A stretch of DNA of 64,000 nucleotides from JAABRB01 sp963735025 (lineage in GTDB: Bacteria > Pseudomonadota > Gammaproteobacteria > Burkholderiales > SG8-39), in contig CAVTJG010000020.1 of the NCBI GenBank assembly GCA_963735025.1, forward strand, positions 62,001 through 126,000, given 5' to 3'. Below, one piece after another: positions 25,787 to 34,836 of this stretch; position 1 is the first letter of the stretch, and every line of letters begins with the position of its first letter. The notes beneath the pieces are model-generated. The model ran no database searches, was not told where the DNA came from, and worked only from the letters and a program-made list of their open reading frames with translations. The position numbers and the translations under genes are program-made.

Positions 25787-26059
25787 TTGAAGAGCGTTGC
25801 GGGCCCGGGGTGGACGCGACCCCAGTAAGCCAGAAAGAATTTCTCTGCGTCGGTAAAAGCTGCACACTGGCTGGCGCGCTTCGAATCCTACTGGTTCGCT
25901 CAGCCACAACATATACGTGGTAGCCCTTACGCCAGCGCATGATGCGCCGGCGGTGAACCTCGGCACGCCGCGATCGGAAGAGCCGATCTCCGGGCGGAGC
26001 GCGTTCGGGCGGCCGAAAACAATCTTCACCTTCGCTCGAGAGGCTCTGCAATGAAGGCG

Positions 26060-26073
26060 GGAACGCCGCATGC
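26060..26073 (+). promoter_or_regulatory. sigma-54-like promoter of the formate dehydrogenase operon (GGGAACGCCGCATGC)
   Basis: GG-N10-GC with GGAACG and ATGC, a moderate match. The -12 is 49 nt before ATG 26123. Confidence 0.45.
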
Positions 26074-26122
26074 GTGAGGATGTGATCAGGCGCCTTCCGT
26101 CACAAGCGGGACGCCCCATCGT

Positions 26123-26770
26123 ATGACGCAAAGCGTAGAACACGCAGTCCGCGGGGCGGCGCGCGGCGTTCGCCCCATTTCGGAGGAACCGCGAGCCGAT
26201 GCATCGCGAGCTGACGTGTACCGTGTTCTGGCACGGCTTCTCGCCATGCCGCCCCCGGCCCGACTGCTTCGCGAGCTCGCGTTGATCGAGGTTGCCCCAA
26301 GCGGAGCGCCAGCGCCCGGAAGCATGCACGGCGTCTGGCGAGCGCTCCAGCAAGCGGCCGCGCAAACGACGGTCGAGGCGGCCGATGACGAGTACCACGA
26401 TCTGTTCATCGGGATCAGCCGCGGCGAGCTCATGCCGTACGCCTCCTGGTACCTCAGCGGTTTCGTCATGTCCCGCCCGCTCGCGCTACTGCGCCGCGAC
26501 CTCGACGCATTCGGGATCGAACGGCATCCCGAGGTGCGCGAGCCGGAGGACCACGTGAGCGCGCTGTGCGAGGCGATGGGCCTCGTCATCGACAGCGCGG
26601 ACGAGATCCCGCTCGAGGCCCAGAAGCAGTTTTTTCACGATCACCTCGCGCGCTGGATGCCGCGGTTTTTCGGCGACCTGCAGCGCGCGAAGTCCGCGCG
26701 CTTCTATGTCCCGGTCGGCGCGCTGGGCGAACGATTCATGGCGATGGAGACGCAGTACCTGGCGACGTAG
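26123..26770 (+). CDS. TorD/DmsD-type molybdoenzyme chaperone
   Basis: 215 aa. All-helical TorD pattern: VYRVLARLLAMPPPARLLRE, then DEYHDLFIGISRGELMPYAS, WYLSGFVMSRPLALLRRDL and EPEDHVSALCEAMGLVI. These chaperones bind Tat leaders and insert molybdopterin cofactor. First gene of the formate dehydrogenase operon, so its client is probably the alpha subunit. Confidence 0.85.
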   Translation: MTQSVEHAVRGAARGVRPISEEPRADASRADVYRVLARLLAMPPPARLLRELALIEVAPSGAPAPGSMHGVWRALQQAAAQTTVEAADDEYHDLFIGISRGELMPYASWYLSGFVMSRPLALLRRDLDAFGIERHPEVREPEDHVSALCEAMGLVIDSADEIPLEAQKQFFHDHLARWMPRFFGDLQRAKSARFYVPVGALGERFMAMETQYLAT

Positions 26771-26832
26771 GCCCGGCACCGGCGGCCAGTGCCGTCCGGA
26801 AGTTTTCGCAATGCGGAGAGCAGGAGACAGCA

Positions 26833-27051
26833 ATGGGAACGAGGCATTCAAAGTCGATCACGTCGTGCCGACGCGACTTTCTGCTGCAAGGACTCGCGGT
26901 CACCGGCGGCGCAGTGGTGGCAACGCTCGCCGGGCGCGCCGCCGCCGATCCGGGACCCGAGCCGGTCGCACATGACGAGCCGGGGCGAAAGCAGGCCGGC
27001 TATCACGAGACGCCCCACATCCGGGAGTACTACGCGAAGGCCGGGCACTAG
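26833..27051 (+). CDS. Formate dehydrogenase Tat-leader small protein
   Basis: 72 aa. N-terminal Tat motif (CRRDFLLQGLAVTGGAVVA) followed by a Pro/Gly tail ending HETPHIREYYAKAGH. This short protein type precedes formate dehydrogenase alpha genes in many proteobacteria (formate_TAT). It probably accompanies assembly or export; exact role unknown. Confidence 0.85.
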   Translation: MGTRHSKSITSCRRDFLLQGLAVTGGAVVATLAGRAAADPGPEPVAHDEPGRKQAGYHETPHIREYYAKAGH

Positions 27052-27117
27052 CGGGCCGGACCCGCCGAGACACGCGTCGAGACGCTCGGCTGCGATGGCC
27101 AAAGGAGAGAGCGCATC

Positions 27118-30100
27118 ATGAAACTCATCAGAAAGCAGGATTCCGTCACCGCGCGCCCTGCAAGGGCGATCCGGCTCACGCGCGGGTTCGAGAGCGGTGA
27201 GAGCGTTCCCGGAGGCTCGATCGACCGCCGGACGTTCATGCAGCGGTCGGGGCTGGCGCTCGGCGCCGCCGCGGGGGGCACGATCCTCTCCACGACCATG
27301 ATGCGCAAGGCGCGCGCAGTCGAGCCCCTCGACCCCATGAAGTACGGTCCGAAGCCCGACGTGAAGACGGAGACCCGGCGCTCGGTCTGCACCCATTGCT
27401 CCGTCGGATGCGGCGTGATCGCCGAGATCCAGAACGGGGTCTGGACCGGCCAGGAGCCCGACTTCGCGTCGCCGTTCAACCTCGGGTCGCACTGCGCAAA
27501 GGGCGCGTCGGTTCGCGAGCACGGCATGGGCGACAAGCGCGTCAAGTATCCGATGAAGCTCGTCGACGGCAAGTGGAAGCGCGTCACGTGGGACCAGGCG
27601 ATCGACGAGATCGGCGACAAGCTGCTCAAGATCCGCGACGAATCGGGGCCCGATTCATTCTGGTTCGCCGGCTCGTCGAAGGCGAGCAACGAAGGCTCCT
27701 ATCTCCAGCGCAAGTTCGCCGCCTTCTGGGGCAGCAACAACTGCGATCACCAGGCGCGCATCTGCCATTCCACAACTGTAGCGGGCGTCGCGAACACGTG
27801 GGGCTACGGCGCGATGACGAACTCGTACAATGACATGCACAACTGCAAGGCGATGCTGTTCATCGGCAGCAACGCCGCCGAGGCGCACCCGGTGGCAATG
27901 CAGCACGTCCTCCGCGGGAAGGAGAATGGTGCGCGCATGATCGTCGTCGATCCGCGCTTCACCCGCACCGCCGCGCACGCCGACCAGCACATCCGGATCC
28001 GGCCCGGAACCGACATGGGCTTCATGTGGGGACTCCTGTGGCACGTGTTCCGCAACGGCTGGGAGGACAAGCAGTACATCAACCAGCGCGTCTGGGGCAT
28101 GGACGAGATCCGCAAGGAAGTCGAGCAGTGGGACCCGAAGACCGTCCAGGACGTGACCGGCGTTTCGGAAGCGGAGATGCTCCAGTGCGCAAAGACGATG
28201 GCCGAGAATCGGCCCGGCACCATCGTCTGGTGCATGGGCGGCACCCAGCACCACATCGGGAACAACAACACCCGCGCCTACTGCGTGTTCCAGCTCGCGC
28301 TGGGCAACATCGGCGTGTCCGGCGGCGGCGCCAACATCTTCCGCGGCCACGACAACGTGCAGGGCGCGACCGACGTCGGGCCGAACTCGCACACGCTGCC
28401 GGGCTACTACGGGCTCTCCGAGGGCGCCTGGCGGCACTGGGCGCGCGTGTGGGGCGTCGATTTCGACTGGCTGAAGAATCGCTTCGACAACTCCAGGGAG
28501 TACGACACCGGAGACGGCAAAAAGGCCCATCCGATGAACATGGAGGGCATCCCGGTGTCGCGCTGGTACGACGGCATCACGGAGGACAAGGCGCATGTCG
28601 CGCAGAAGGACGTGATCCGCGCGATCATGTTCCAGGGCCACGCCATCAACAGCCAGGTCCGCGGGTCCGACCAGAAGAAGGCCCTGGAGAAGGTCGAGCT
28701 GGTCGTCGTCTCCGACCCGTACCCGACCGTCCTGGCGGTGCTGGGCGACCGCAAGAACAACACCTATCTCCTGCCGACGTGCACGCAGTTCGAGACCTAC
28801 GGTTCGGTCACCGCGTCCAACCGGTCGCTGCAGTGGCGCGAGCAGGTCATCGCCCCGATATTCGAGTCGAAGCCGGACCACGAAGTCCTCTACCTGCTCG
28901 CGAAGAAGCTCGGCTTTGCCGACGAAATGTTCAAGCACATCAAGGTGGAGAACAATGCGCCGTCGATCGAGGATACGTTGCGCGAGATCAATCGCGGCAC
29001 CTGGACGATCGGGTACACGGGTCAGAGCCCGGAGCGCCTCAAGCGCCAGCTCGCAAACAAGGGCACGTTCAACACGACCACGCTGCTCGCCGAGGGCGGC
29101 CCGTGTGACGGGGAGTATTACGGGCTGCCATGGCCGTGCTGGGGCACGCCGGAGATGAATCACCCGGGCACCCCCGTCCTCTACGACACCAGTAAAGCGG
29201 TGTCCAAGGGCGGCCTCACTTTCCGCGCGCGATTCGGCACCGAGCGCAACGGCGAAACCCTGCTCGCCGAGGGCGCGTACAGCAAGGACTCCGATCTCAA
29301 GGATGGCTATCCGGAGTTCACGTTCGGTCTGCTGCAAAAGCTCGGCTGGGACAAGGAACTGACCGCAGAGGAGCTGGCCGCGATACGCAAGGTGGCCGGC
29401 GTGTCTGCCAAGGGGGCTGCCGACGCCAAGCGCAAGGAGGACGACAAGGAGTCGCAGCAGGCGCACGGGCAAGGCGACCTCGACAAGGTCAACTGGAAGA
29501 CCGACCTCTCGGGCGGCATTCAGCGGGTGTGCATCAAGCACGAGGTCGCGCCGTTCGGCAACGCGAAGGCCCGCACCGTGGTGTGGACCTTCCCGGACGC
29601 GGTCCCGCTCCACCGTGAGCCGCTCTACACGCCGCGCTACGACCTGGTCGCCAAGTATCCGACGTACGCGGACCGCGCCAGCCTTCTGGCGCCTGCCGAC
29701 GCTCTACGCGTCGATCCAGAAGACGGACCACTCCAAGAAGTATCCGCTCGTCTTCACCAGCGGACGCCTGGTCGAGTACGAGGGCGGCGGCGAGGAGACG
29801 CGCTCGAACCGCTGGCTGGCGGAGCTGCAGCAGCACATGTTCGTCGAGATCAACCCGGCCGACGCGAACGACCGCGGCATCCGCGATGGGCAGTGGGTCT
29901 GGCTCGAGGGTGCCGAGGGCGGTCCCATCAAGGTAATGGCCATGATCACGCCGCGCGTGGGCCGGGGCGTCGTGTGGACGCCGTTCCACTTCGGCGGATG
30001 GTTCCAGGGCAACGACCTGGTCGCCAAGTACCCCGAGGAGACGGCGCCGTACATCCGTGGCGACGCCTGCAACAACGCCACCACGTACGGCTACGACTCG

Positions 30101-30153
30101 GTGACGCAGATGCAGGAGACCAAGGCGACGCTCTGCCAGATCGAGCGGCGTAG
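27118..30153 (+). CDS. fdhA: Formate dehydrogenase alpha subunit, Cys type (frameshifted near 3' end)
   Basis: Periplasmic Mo/W-bis-MGD enzyme oxidising formate to CO2. Tat leader (DRRTFMQRSGLALGAAAGG). [4Fe-4S] ligands CTHCSVGCG...HCAKG. The active-site position that is Sec in E. coli FdnG is Cys216 (ARICHSTTV). SD AAAGGAG. The frame is correct to about 29682, where one extra C (agccttctgg) shifts it. The other frame then carries FWRLPTLYASIQKTDHSKKY through QMQETKATLCQIERR, and a second shift is needed to reach the natural TAG at 30151. Bridged length is about 1010 aa. FdhB follows 26 nt later. Confidence 0.9.
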   Translation: MKLIRKQDSVTARPARAIRLTRGFESGESVPGGSIDRRTFMQRSGLALGAAAGGTILSTTMMRKARAVEPLDPMKYGPKPDVKTETRRSVCTHCSVGCGVIAEIQNGVWTGQEPDFASPFNLGSHCAKGASVREHGMGDKRVKYPMKLVDGKWKRVTWDQAIDEIGDKLLKIRDESGPDSFWFAGSSKASNEGSYLQRKFAAFWGSNNCDHQARICHSTTVAGVANTWGYGAMTNSYNDMHNCKAMLFIGSNAAEAHPVAMQHVLRGKENGARMIVVDPRFTRTAAHADQHIRIRPGTDMGFMWGLLWHVFRNGWEDKQYINQRVWGMDEIRKEVEQWDPKTVQDVTGVSEAEMLQCAKTMAENRPGTIVWCMGGTQHHIGNNNTRAYCVFQLALGNIGVSGGGANIFRGHDNVQGATDVGPNSHTLPGYYGLSEGAWRHWARVWGVDFDWLKNRFDNSREYDTGDGKKAHPMNMEGIPVSRWYDGITEDKAHVAQKDVIRAIMFQGHAINSQVRGSDQKKALEKVELVVVSDPYPTVLAVLGDRKNNTYLLPTCTQFETYGSVTASNRSLQWREQVIAPIFESKPDHEVLYLLAKKLGFADEMFKHIKVENNAPSIEDTLREINRGTWTIGYTGQSPERLKRQLANKGTFNTTTLLAEGGPCDGEYYGLPWPCWGTPEMNHPGTPVLYDTSKAVSKGGLTFRARFGTERNGETLLAEGAYSKDSDLKDGYPEFTFGLLQKLGWDKELTAEELAAIRKVAGVSAKGAADAKRKEDDKESQQAHGQGDLDKVNWKTDLSGGIQRVCIKHEVAPFGNAKARTVVWTFPDAVPLHREPLYTPRYDLVAKYPTYADRASLLAPADALRVDPEDGPLQEVSARLHQRTPGRVRGRRRGDALEPLAGGAAAAHVRRDQPGRRERPRHPRWAVGLARGCRGRSHQGNGHDHAARGPGRRVDAVPLRRMVPGQRPGRQVPRGDGAVHPWRRLQQRHHVRLRLGDADAGDQGDALPDRAA

Positions 30154-30179
30154 CCGAAGCACCATAGGAGGCAACGAAC

Positions 30180-30770
30180 ATGGCACGAATGAAATTCCTT
30201 TGCGATGCCGAGCGCTGCATCGAGTGCAACGGCTGCGTGGTGGCCTGCAAGAACGAGAACGAGGTGCCCTGGGGGGTCAATCGCCGCCGCGTCATCACGC
30301 TGAAGGACGGCGAGCCCGGCGAGAAATCGATCTCGGTGGCCTGCATGCACTGCACGGATGCGCCCTGCGCGGCGGTCTGTCCGGTGGACTGCTTCTACAC
30401 CACTGCCGACGGCATCGTCTTGCACGACAAGGACCTGTGCATCGGTTGTGGGTACTGCTTCTATGCGTGCCCGTTCGGCGCGCCGCAGTATCCCGCGCAG
30501 TCGGCGTTCGGTGTGCGCGGCAAGATGGACAAGTGCACGTTCTGCGCCGGCGGTCCCGCGCCGGACAACTCGGAAGCCGAGTACCAGAAGTACGGCTCGA
30601 ATCGCATCGCACAGGGCAAGCTCCCGGCGTGCGCGGAGATGTGCGCCACCAAGGCGCTGCTGGGGGGTGACGGCGACGTGGTCGCCGACATCTACCGCAA
30701 GCGCGTGACCGCGCGTGGCGGTCGCCCGAAGAGCTGGGGCTGGGAAACGGCCTACCCCGAGAAGTCCTGA
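30180..30770 (+). CDS. fdhB: Formate dehydrogenase beta subunit (4 x [4Fe-4S])
   Basis: 196 aa. Ferredoxin-type clusters: CIECNGCVVACKNE, CMHCTDAPCAAVCPVDC, CIGCGYCFYACPFG and CTFCAGG...CAEMC. It transfers electrons from alpha to the cytochrome b subunit. There is no C-terminal membrane anchor, unlike E. coli FdnH. SD AGGAGG just upstream. Confidence 0.93.
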   Translation: MARMKFLCDAERCIECNGCVVACKNENEVPWGVNRRRVITLKDGEPGEKSISVACMHCTDAPCAAVCPVDCFYTTADGIVLHDKDLCIGCGYCFYACPFGAPQYPAQSAFGVRGKMDKCTFCAGGPAPDNSEAEYQKYGSNRIAQGKLPACAEMCATKALLGGDGDVVADIYRKRVTARGGRPKSWGWETAYPEKS

Positions 30771-30788
30771 GCGGAAAGGAGGCGCATC

Positions 30789-30989
30789 GTGCTCATCCTA
30801 CGTCATCGCGCGATGCTGGCGGTCATTGCCGCCGCCGGATTGGCCGGGTGCTACCAGTCGCCGGACGCGACCGTCTACAAGCCCGGTGTGTACAAGGGCG
30901 ACAAGGACCCGCTCCTGGCGAAGCAGCGCGAAGCGGGCCAGCAAAAAGCGCTGCGCGAGCGCTTCAATCTCGTCCAGCGCGACCGCTGA
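30789..30989 (+). CDS. Small lipoprotein
   Basis: 66 aa. Signal peptide with lipobox (AAAGLAGC), mature part CYQSPDATVYKPGVYKGDKD and a Gln/Arg-rich end. SD AAAGGAGG. It sits between fdhB and fdhC with a second lipoprotein, so it probably aids assembly of the complex; no known domain. Confidence 0.75.
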   Translation: MLILRHRAMLAVIAAAGLAGCYQSPDATVYKPGVYKGDKDPLLAKQREAGQQKALRERFNLVQRDR

Positions 30990-31020
30990 GCTTGGACGTC
31001 ATCTCTTGGAGGATTTCCGA

Positions 31021-31221
31021 ATGGTCGAGTCGAGGATCGTCCGAATCGCCTTGATCGCGTCCCTTGTAGGCGTGGTCCTGGCCGGATTCACCGGCTGCAG
31101 CAGGATTCAGGAGCCATGGGACAGGACGGGCCACTTCGAGAAGGACCGTGCGCGCACCGAGGCTCAGAACACCGAATTGCGGCAGCGGGCGCTCGAGCAG
31201 GCCGACCGCACCTATGGCTAG
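31021..31221 (+). CDS. Small lipoprotein
   Basis: 66 aa. Lipobox GFTGC after a hydrophobic stretch (IALIASLVGVVLA). The mature part is charged and helical (RTEAQNTELRQRALEQADR). SD TTGGAGGA upstream. Unknown role in the formate dehydrogenase operon. Confidence 0.72.
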   Translation: MVESRIVRIALIASLVGVVLAGFTGCSRIQEPWDRTGHFEKDRARTEAQNTELRQRALEQADRTYG

Positions 31222-31273
31222 CACCGATGACGATGTCCGTGCCGTCGATCGAACGAGAATGGAGGCAAACGCC

Positions 31274-32350
31274 ATGAGCGCACCCAGACAGGCCTCGCGG
31301 GCGCGACGCGTTATTGTCGTGATCGGGATGCTCGCCATGATCATCGGCGGGGCGTTCGTGCTGCCGCTCGCGAGCTACGTCGTCACCGATCTCGTCGCGC
31401 CCGCCTTGGCCCAGGGCTTCGACGAAGGGAAGAATCCGCGCGCGAACTACTGGCGCAACGTGCGCGAGGGCGACAAGGGCTACACCGCCGCATCGGGGCC
31501 GTATACGGTTCCCGTGCTGATCCAGAACGGGGGCGAGACCTATCGCGAGATCCGCAATGGGCCGATTGCCAGCATCGCGCCGTGGGTGCTCGCGGGCATC
31601 CTGGCGGCGATCGCGCTGTTCCACTTCCTGGTCGGTCCGCAGAAGCCGAAGGAACCGCCGTCCGGCCGGAAGATGCCCCGCTGGTCGCTGGGCGAACGGG
31701 TGATGCACTGGTATGTCGCGATCCTGTTCATCATCCTCGCGATCACGGGCTTGAGCCTGCTGTTCGGCAGAGCGGTCCTGATTCCGGTAGTCGGATTGAG
31801 CGCATTCTCGATCTACGCAGAGTTCGCGAAGACGGTCCACAACTATCTCGGTCCGTTCTTCATGGCCGGCGTGATCGTCGAGATCGTCGTCTGGATCCGC
31901 TACAACCTGTTCAACCGCGAGGACCTCGACTGGCTCGCCCGGCTCGGCGGCATGTTCGGCGGGAAGCATCCGCATGCGGGGCGGATGAACGGCGGCGAGA
32001 AGGTCTGGTTCTGGTTCATTGCCACCGCCGGGCTGATCGGCGTATGCGTGACCGGCCTGATCCTGGACTTCCCGATTCTCGGGCAGGATCGCGCCACCAT
32101 GCAGCTCACGCAGATCCTGCACGCAATCCTTGCGTTGCTCTGGATCGGGATCTCGCTCGGCCACATCTACCTGGGCGTCTGGGGCACACCGGGCGCGCTC
32201 GAAGGCATGACGGACGGAACGGTCAGCGAGGAATGGATGAAGCTGCACCACGACCGCTGGTACGAGAAGTTGAAGCAAGAGGGCGCGGGCGCGGCCGAAC
32301 CGGCGCCGCCGGAGACTCCCGAAGGGCATGCCCCGCCGCGCCCGGTCTGA
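31274..32350 (+). CDS. fdhC: Formate dehydrogenase cytochrome b gamma subunit
   Basis: 358 aa from ATG 31274 (SD GGAGG, 8 nt spacing). An N-terminal extra membrane segment and a periplasmic region (GFDEGKNPRANYWRNVREGD) precede the four-helix FdnI-type domain with heme-ligand His residues (ERVMHWYVAILFI, VHNYLGPFFMAGV, ILHAILALLWIGISLGHIYL). It passes electrons to the quinone pool. The C-terminal tail is Pro/Ala-rich. Confidence 0.92.
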   Translation: MSAPRQASRARRVIVVIGMLAMIIGGAFVLPLASYVVTDLVAPALAQGFDEGKNPRANYWRNVREGDKGYTAASGPYTVPVLIQNGGETYREIRNGPIASIAPWVLAGILAAIALFHFLVGPQKPKEPPSGRKMPRWSLGERVMHWYVAILFIILAITGLSLLFGRAVLIPVVGLSAFSIYAEFAKTVHNYLGPFFMAGVIVEIVVWIRYNLFNREDLDWLARLGGMFGGKHPHAGRMNGGEKVWFWFIATAGLIGVCVTGLILDFPILGQDRATMQLTQILHAILALLWIGISLGHIYLGVWGTPGALEGMTDGTVSEEWMKLHHDRWYEKLKQEGAGAAEPAPPETPEGHAPPRPV

Positions 32351-32368
32351 ACGCGCAGCGGTTGGCAG

Positions 32369-33154
32369 GTGGTGCCGAACGCCGACGCCAGTCGAGCCGC
32401 CTCGCGCGCGCTGCCGGCAGTCCTGAGCGGCCTCGTCTTTGGTGTCGCACTCGTTGCGCCTTGGCCGCTTCACGCCCAGACAGCGAAGGGCTGGCTGCGG
32501 GCATTGCGACACGAGGACACAGCAAAGCTCTCACAGCTCACGACGGAAGGCGCGGACGTCAACCGGACGGCCGCCGACGGGCGCTCGGCGCTGATGCTCG
32601 CCGCGAAGCACGGTGACCTGCGGCTCGCGCTGGCACTCATCGCCGCAGACGCAAAGATCGACGCCGCCAACTCTCGCGGCGGAACGGCGTTGATGTACGC
32701 CGTCGCGAGCGGCGAGTTCGCCATCGCCGAGGCGCTGCTTGCCCGTGGCGCCGCAGTCGATGCCAGGAGCACGACCGGCTGGACCGCTTTGACGATCGCA
32801 AGCGCCAAGGGCCATGACCACATCGCGAGGGCGCTGCTCGACGCGGGAGCCGATCCCGACGTGCAGGACATCTATGGCTACACGCCGCTCGCGCGCGCGA
32901 TCGCGGAGCGTCACATCGCGGTCGTCAGGACGCTGCTCGACACGGGAAAAGTCGACCTCGACACGCGCACCGAGCTCGGCATGACACCGTTGCATCTCGC
33001 CGCGCTCGATGGATCGACGGACATGGCACGCCTGCTTCTCCTGCACGGAGCGTCGGTGAACGCCGTCGATGCGGAAGGCCGCACACCAGCCATGCTCGCT
33101 GCCGCGGCGGGACATCCCGACGTCGCGAAGCTGATCGAGTCCCACGGTCGATGA
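32369..33154 (+). CDS. Exported ankyrin-repeat protein
   Basis: 261 aa from GTG 32369 or 32372. Signal peptide (VLSGLVFGVALVAPWPLHAQ) and about six ankyrin repeats (for example DGRSALMLAAKHGDLRLALA, GMTPLHLAALDGSTDMARLL). Periplasmic protein-protein interaction. It starts 18 nt after fdhC, so it is likely the operon tail. Periplasmic ankyrin proteins are often linked to oxidative defence (AnkB-like), which is suggestive only. Confidence 0.8.
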   Translation: MVPNADASRAASRALPAVLSGLVFGVALVAPWPLHAQTAKGWLRALRHEDTAKLSQLTTEGADVNRTAADGRSALMLAAKHGDLRLALALIAADAKIDAANSRGGTALMYAVASGEFAIAEALLARGAAVDARSTTGWTALTIASAKGHDHIARALLDAGADPDVQDIYGYTPLARAIAERHIAVVRTLLDTGKVDLDTRTELGMTPLHLAALDGSTDMARLLLLHGASVNAVDAEGRTPAMLAAAAGHPDVAKLIESHGR

Positions 33155-33161
33155 GTCGGCG

Positions 33162-33488
33162 ATGACCATGCAGCAATCTCCCGAACCGGACGCCCGAGGC
33201 GTATTCGCCACACCCCCCGGGTGTCGCCGGACGCTGGTTCATCTCTACCAGGGCGGCGAATACGGCCTGGTGGACGTCTTCGAGCTTTTCGGCCTCGGGG
33301 AGCTCCATCGTGATGTACAGGAAGGGGTCGCCCTTTCGCTGGCTGCGAGAGAGCTTGCGGAGCTCAAGGTCCTGGCCGATGCGTACAGCTTCGATCACGA
33401 CGAAGGGTTCATCGCGATGTGCCTCGACCTTCACCGGTTCGCGACCGCAGCACCAGCGGATCGCCATCGTTTCGATGCCAACTTCTAG
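33162..33488 (+). CDS. Hypothetical protein
   Basis: 108 aa. Core TLVHLYQGGEYGLVDVFELF, then VALSLAARELAELKVLADAY and an acidic end. The reverse strand is also open here (32925-33467), but the forward frame has G-rich first codon positions and starts 7 nt after the ankyrin gene, so I prefer it. No family recognised. Confidence 0.5.
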   Translation: MTMQQSPEPDARGVFATPPGCRRTLVHLYQGGEYGLVDVFELFGLGELHRDVQEGVALSLAARELAELKVLADAYSFDHDEGFIAMCLDLHRFATAAPADRHRFDANF

Positions 33489-33548
33489 CAGGCCGCAGAT
33501 CTTCCGCCCCTCGGGAGAAAATGGCGAAAGAGCCCGCCCGGCACTGCT

Positions 33549-34811
33549 TCAGCTGCCGGCCTTCTCGACCTCCTCGCGCACTTTGGCAACCTCGTCCGCA
33601 TTGGTACGCGGAGCGCGATTGCCCCAGGCGTTGCGGATATAGTTCACGAGATCGGCCACCTGCTGGTCGTCGAATTTCCAGCCGTACGCGGGCATTGCGA
33701 GCCCGGTGGGCCTGCCGCTGGTCTTGGCCGCTTGCGCACCGGCAAGGATGATGTGCGCCAACGTGTCGCCGCGTTCGGCCTGGATCGACGAGCTTCCCTT
33801 GAGCGCAGGGAATACGCCGGCGAGCCCGTCGCCGTCTTCCATGTGACATCCAGTGCAATTGTCAAGATACAGCGCTGCGCCGCGCGCCAGCGCCGCGCGA
33901 TCGCTATCGCTGGCCGACGACTCGCGCGCCGCCATTGATTCATCGTGCTCGGCCGGCAACGCCTTCAGATAGACCGCGATCGCCTGCAGATCCGCGTCGT
34001 CGAGATGTTGGGTCGAATGACGCACGACATCGGCCATTGGGCCGGCAGCGGTGGTATGTTCATTTGCACCGCTTTTCAGGTACTCGATGATCTGCGCGGC
34101 GGTCCAGCCGCCGAGGCCCGAGCGCAGGCCGCCGCTCAAGCTCGGGGCGTACCAGCGCTCACCGAAGGAGCCGCCCTCGAGCCGCTGATCGCGCTTGGGG
34201 GCGCCGAGCAGGTTCTTATCGGTGTGGCAAGCGCCGCAATGACCCAGTCCTTCGACCAGATACGCGCCGCGGTTCCAGTCTGCCGACTTGTCGCTGCGCG
34301 GCACGTACTCGCCCTCGTGTAGATACAGGGCGTTCCAGCCTCTCATCGCCGCACGCACGCTCAGCGGCCATGGCAGCTCGGGTGCGCGGTTTTCTTGTCG
34401 GACCGGCTCGAGGGTGTCGAGGTAGGCCTTCATCGCGCGGATGTCTGCGCGGCCAACTTTCGTGAACCAGGGGTAAGGGAAGGCGGGATACAGGAGCGCG
34501 CCGTCGCGGCGCACGCCGTGGTGCATCGCATTGTAGAAATCCGCGTCGGAGTACTTGCCAATGCCGGTCTGCGGATCGGGTGTGATATTGGTCGAGTAGA
34601 TCGTGCCGAACGGCGTTGCCATCGCCAGTCCGCCGGCGAAGGGTTTGCCGCCCGGATTGGTGTGACACGCCGCGCAGTCGCCAGCGGCGACTAGGTAGCG
34701 CCCTCTTTCGATGGTGGTATACGTCCTGCCCTGGGCGACGAGATCGGTCGGAGCGAGCAGCAGCGCCGCGAGAACGCCGGCAAGCCAGAGCGCTGGGTGC
34801 GATGTGCGCAT
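33549..34811 (-). CDS. Tri-heme membrane-associated cytochrome c (gluconate/alcohol dehydrogenase type)
   Basis: 420 aa. Signal peptide (ALWLAGVLAALLLAPTDLVA). Three CxxCH sites (CAACH, CGACH, CTGCH), each in a class I cytochrome c domain with a distal Met region (AMATPF, GPMADVV, AMPAYGW). This is the electron-acceptor subunit type of membrane FAD dehydrogenases, handing electrons to quinone or downstream cytochromes. Third gene of the operon, 25 nt after the FAD subunit. Confidence 0.92.
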   Translation of the reverse strand: MRTSHPALWLAGVLAALLLAPTDLVAQGRTYTTIERGRYLVAAGDCAACHTNPGGKPFAGGLAMATPFGTIYSTNITPDPQTGIGKYSDADFYNAMHHGVRRDGALLYPAFPYPWFTKVGRADIRAMKAYLDTLEPVRQENRAPELPWPLSVRAAMRGWNALYLHEGEYVPRSDKSADWNRGAYLVEGLGHCGACHTDKNLLGAPKRDQRLEGGSFGERWYAPSLSGGLRSGLGGWTAAQIIEYLKSGANEHTTAAGPMADVVRHSTQHLDDADLQAIAVYLKALPAEHDESMAARESSASDSDRAALARGAALYLDNCTGCHMEDGDGLAGVFPALKGSSSIQAERGDTLAHIILAGAQAAKTSGRPTGLAMPAYGWKFDDQQVADLVNYIRNAWGNRAPRTNADEVAKVREEVEKAGS

Positions 34812-34836
34812 TGCGATGCTCCTTCTCGCCCCCCGG

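Noticed and set aside
32925..33467. 180-codon reverse frame opposite the ankyrin and hypothetical genes
   Set aside because: It runs antisense into a clear ankyrin gene, and the forward frame fits the operon spacing better.
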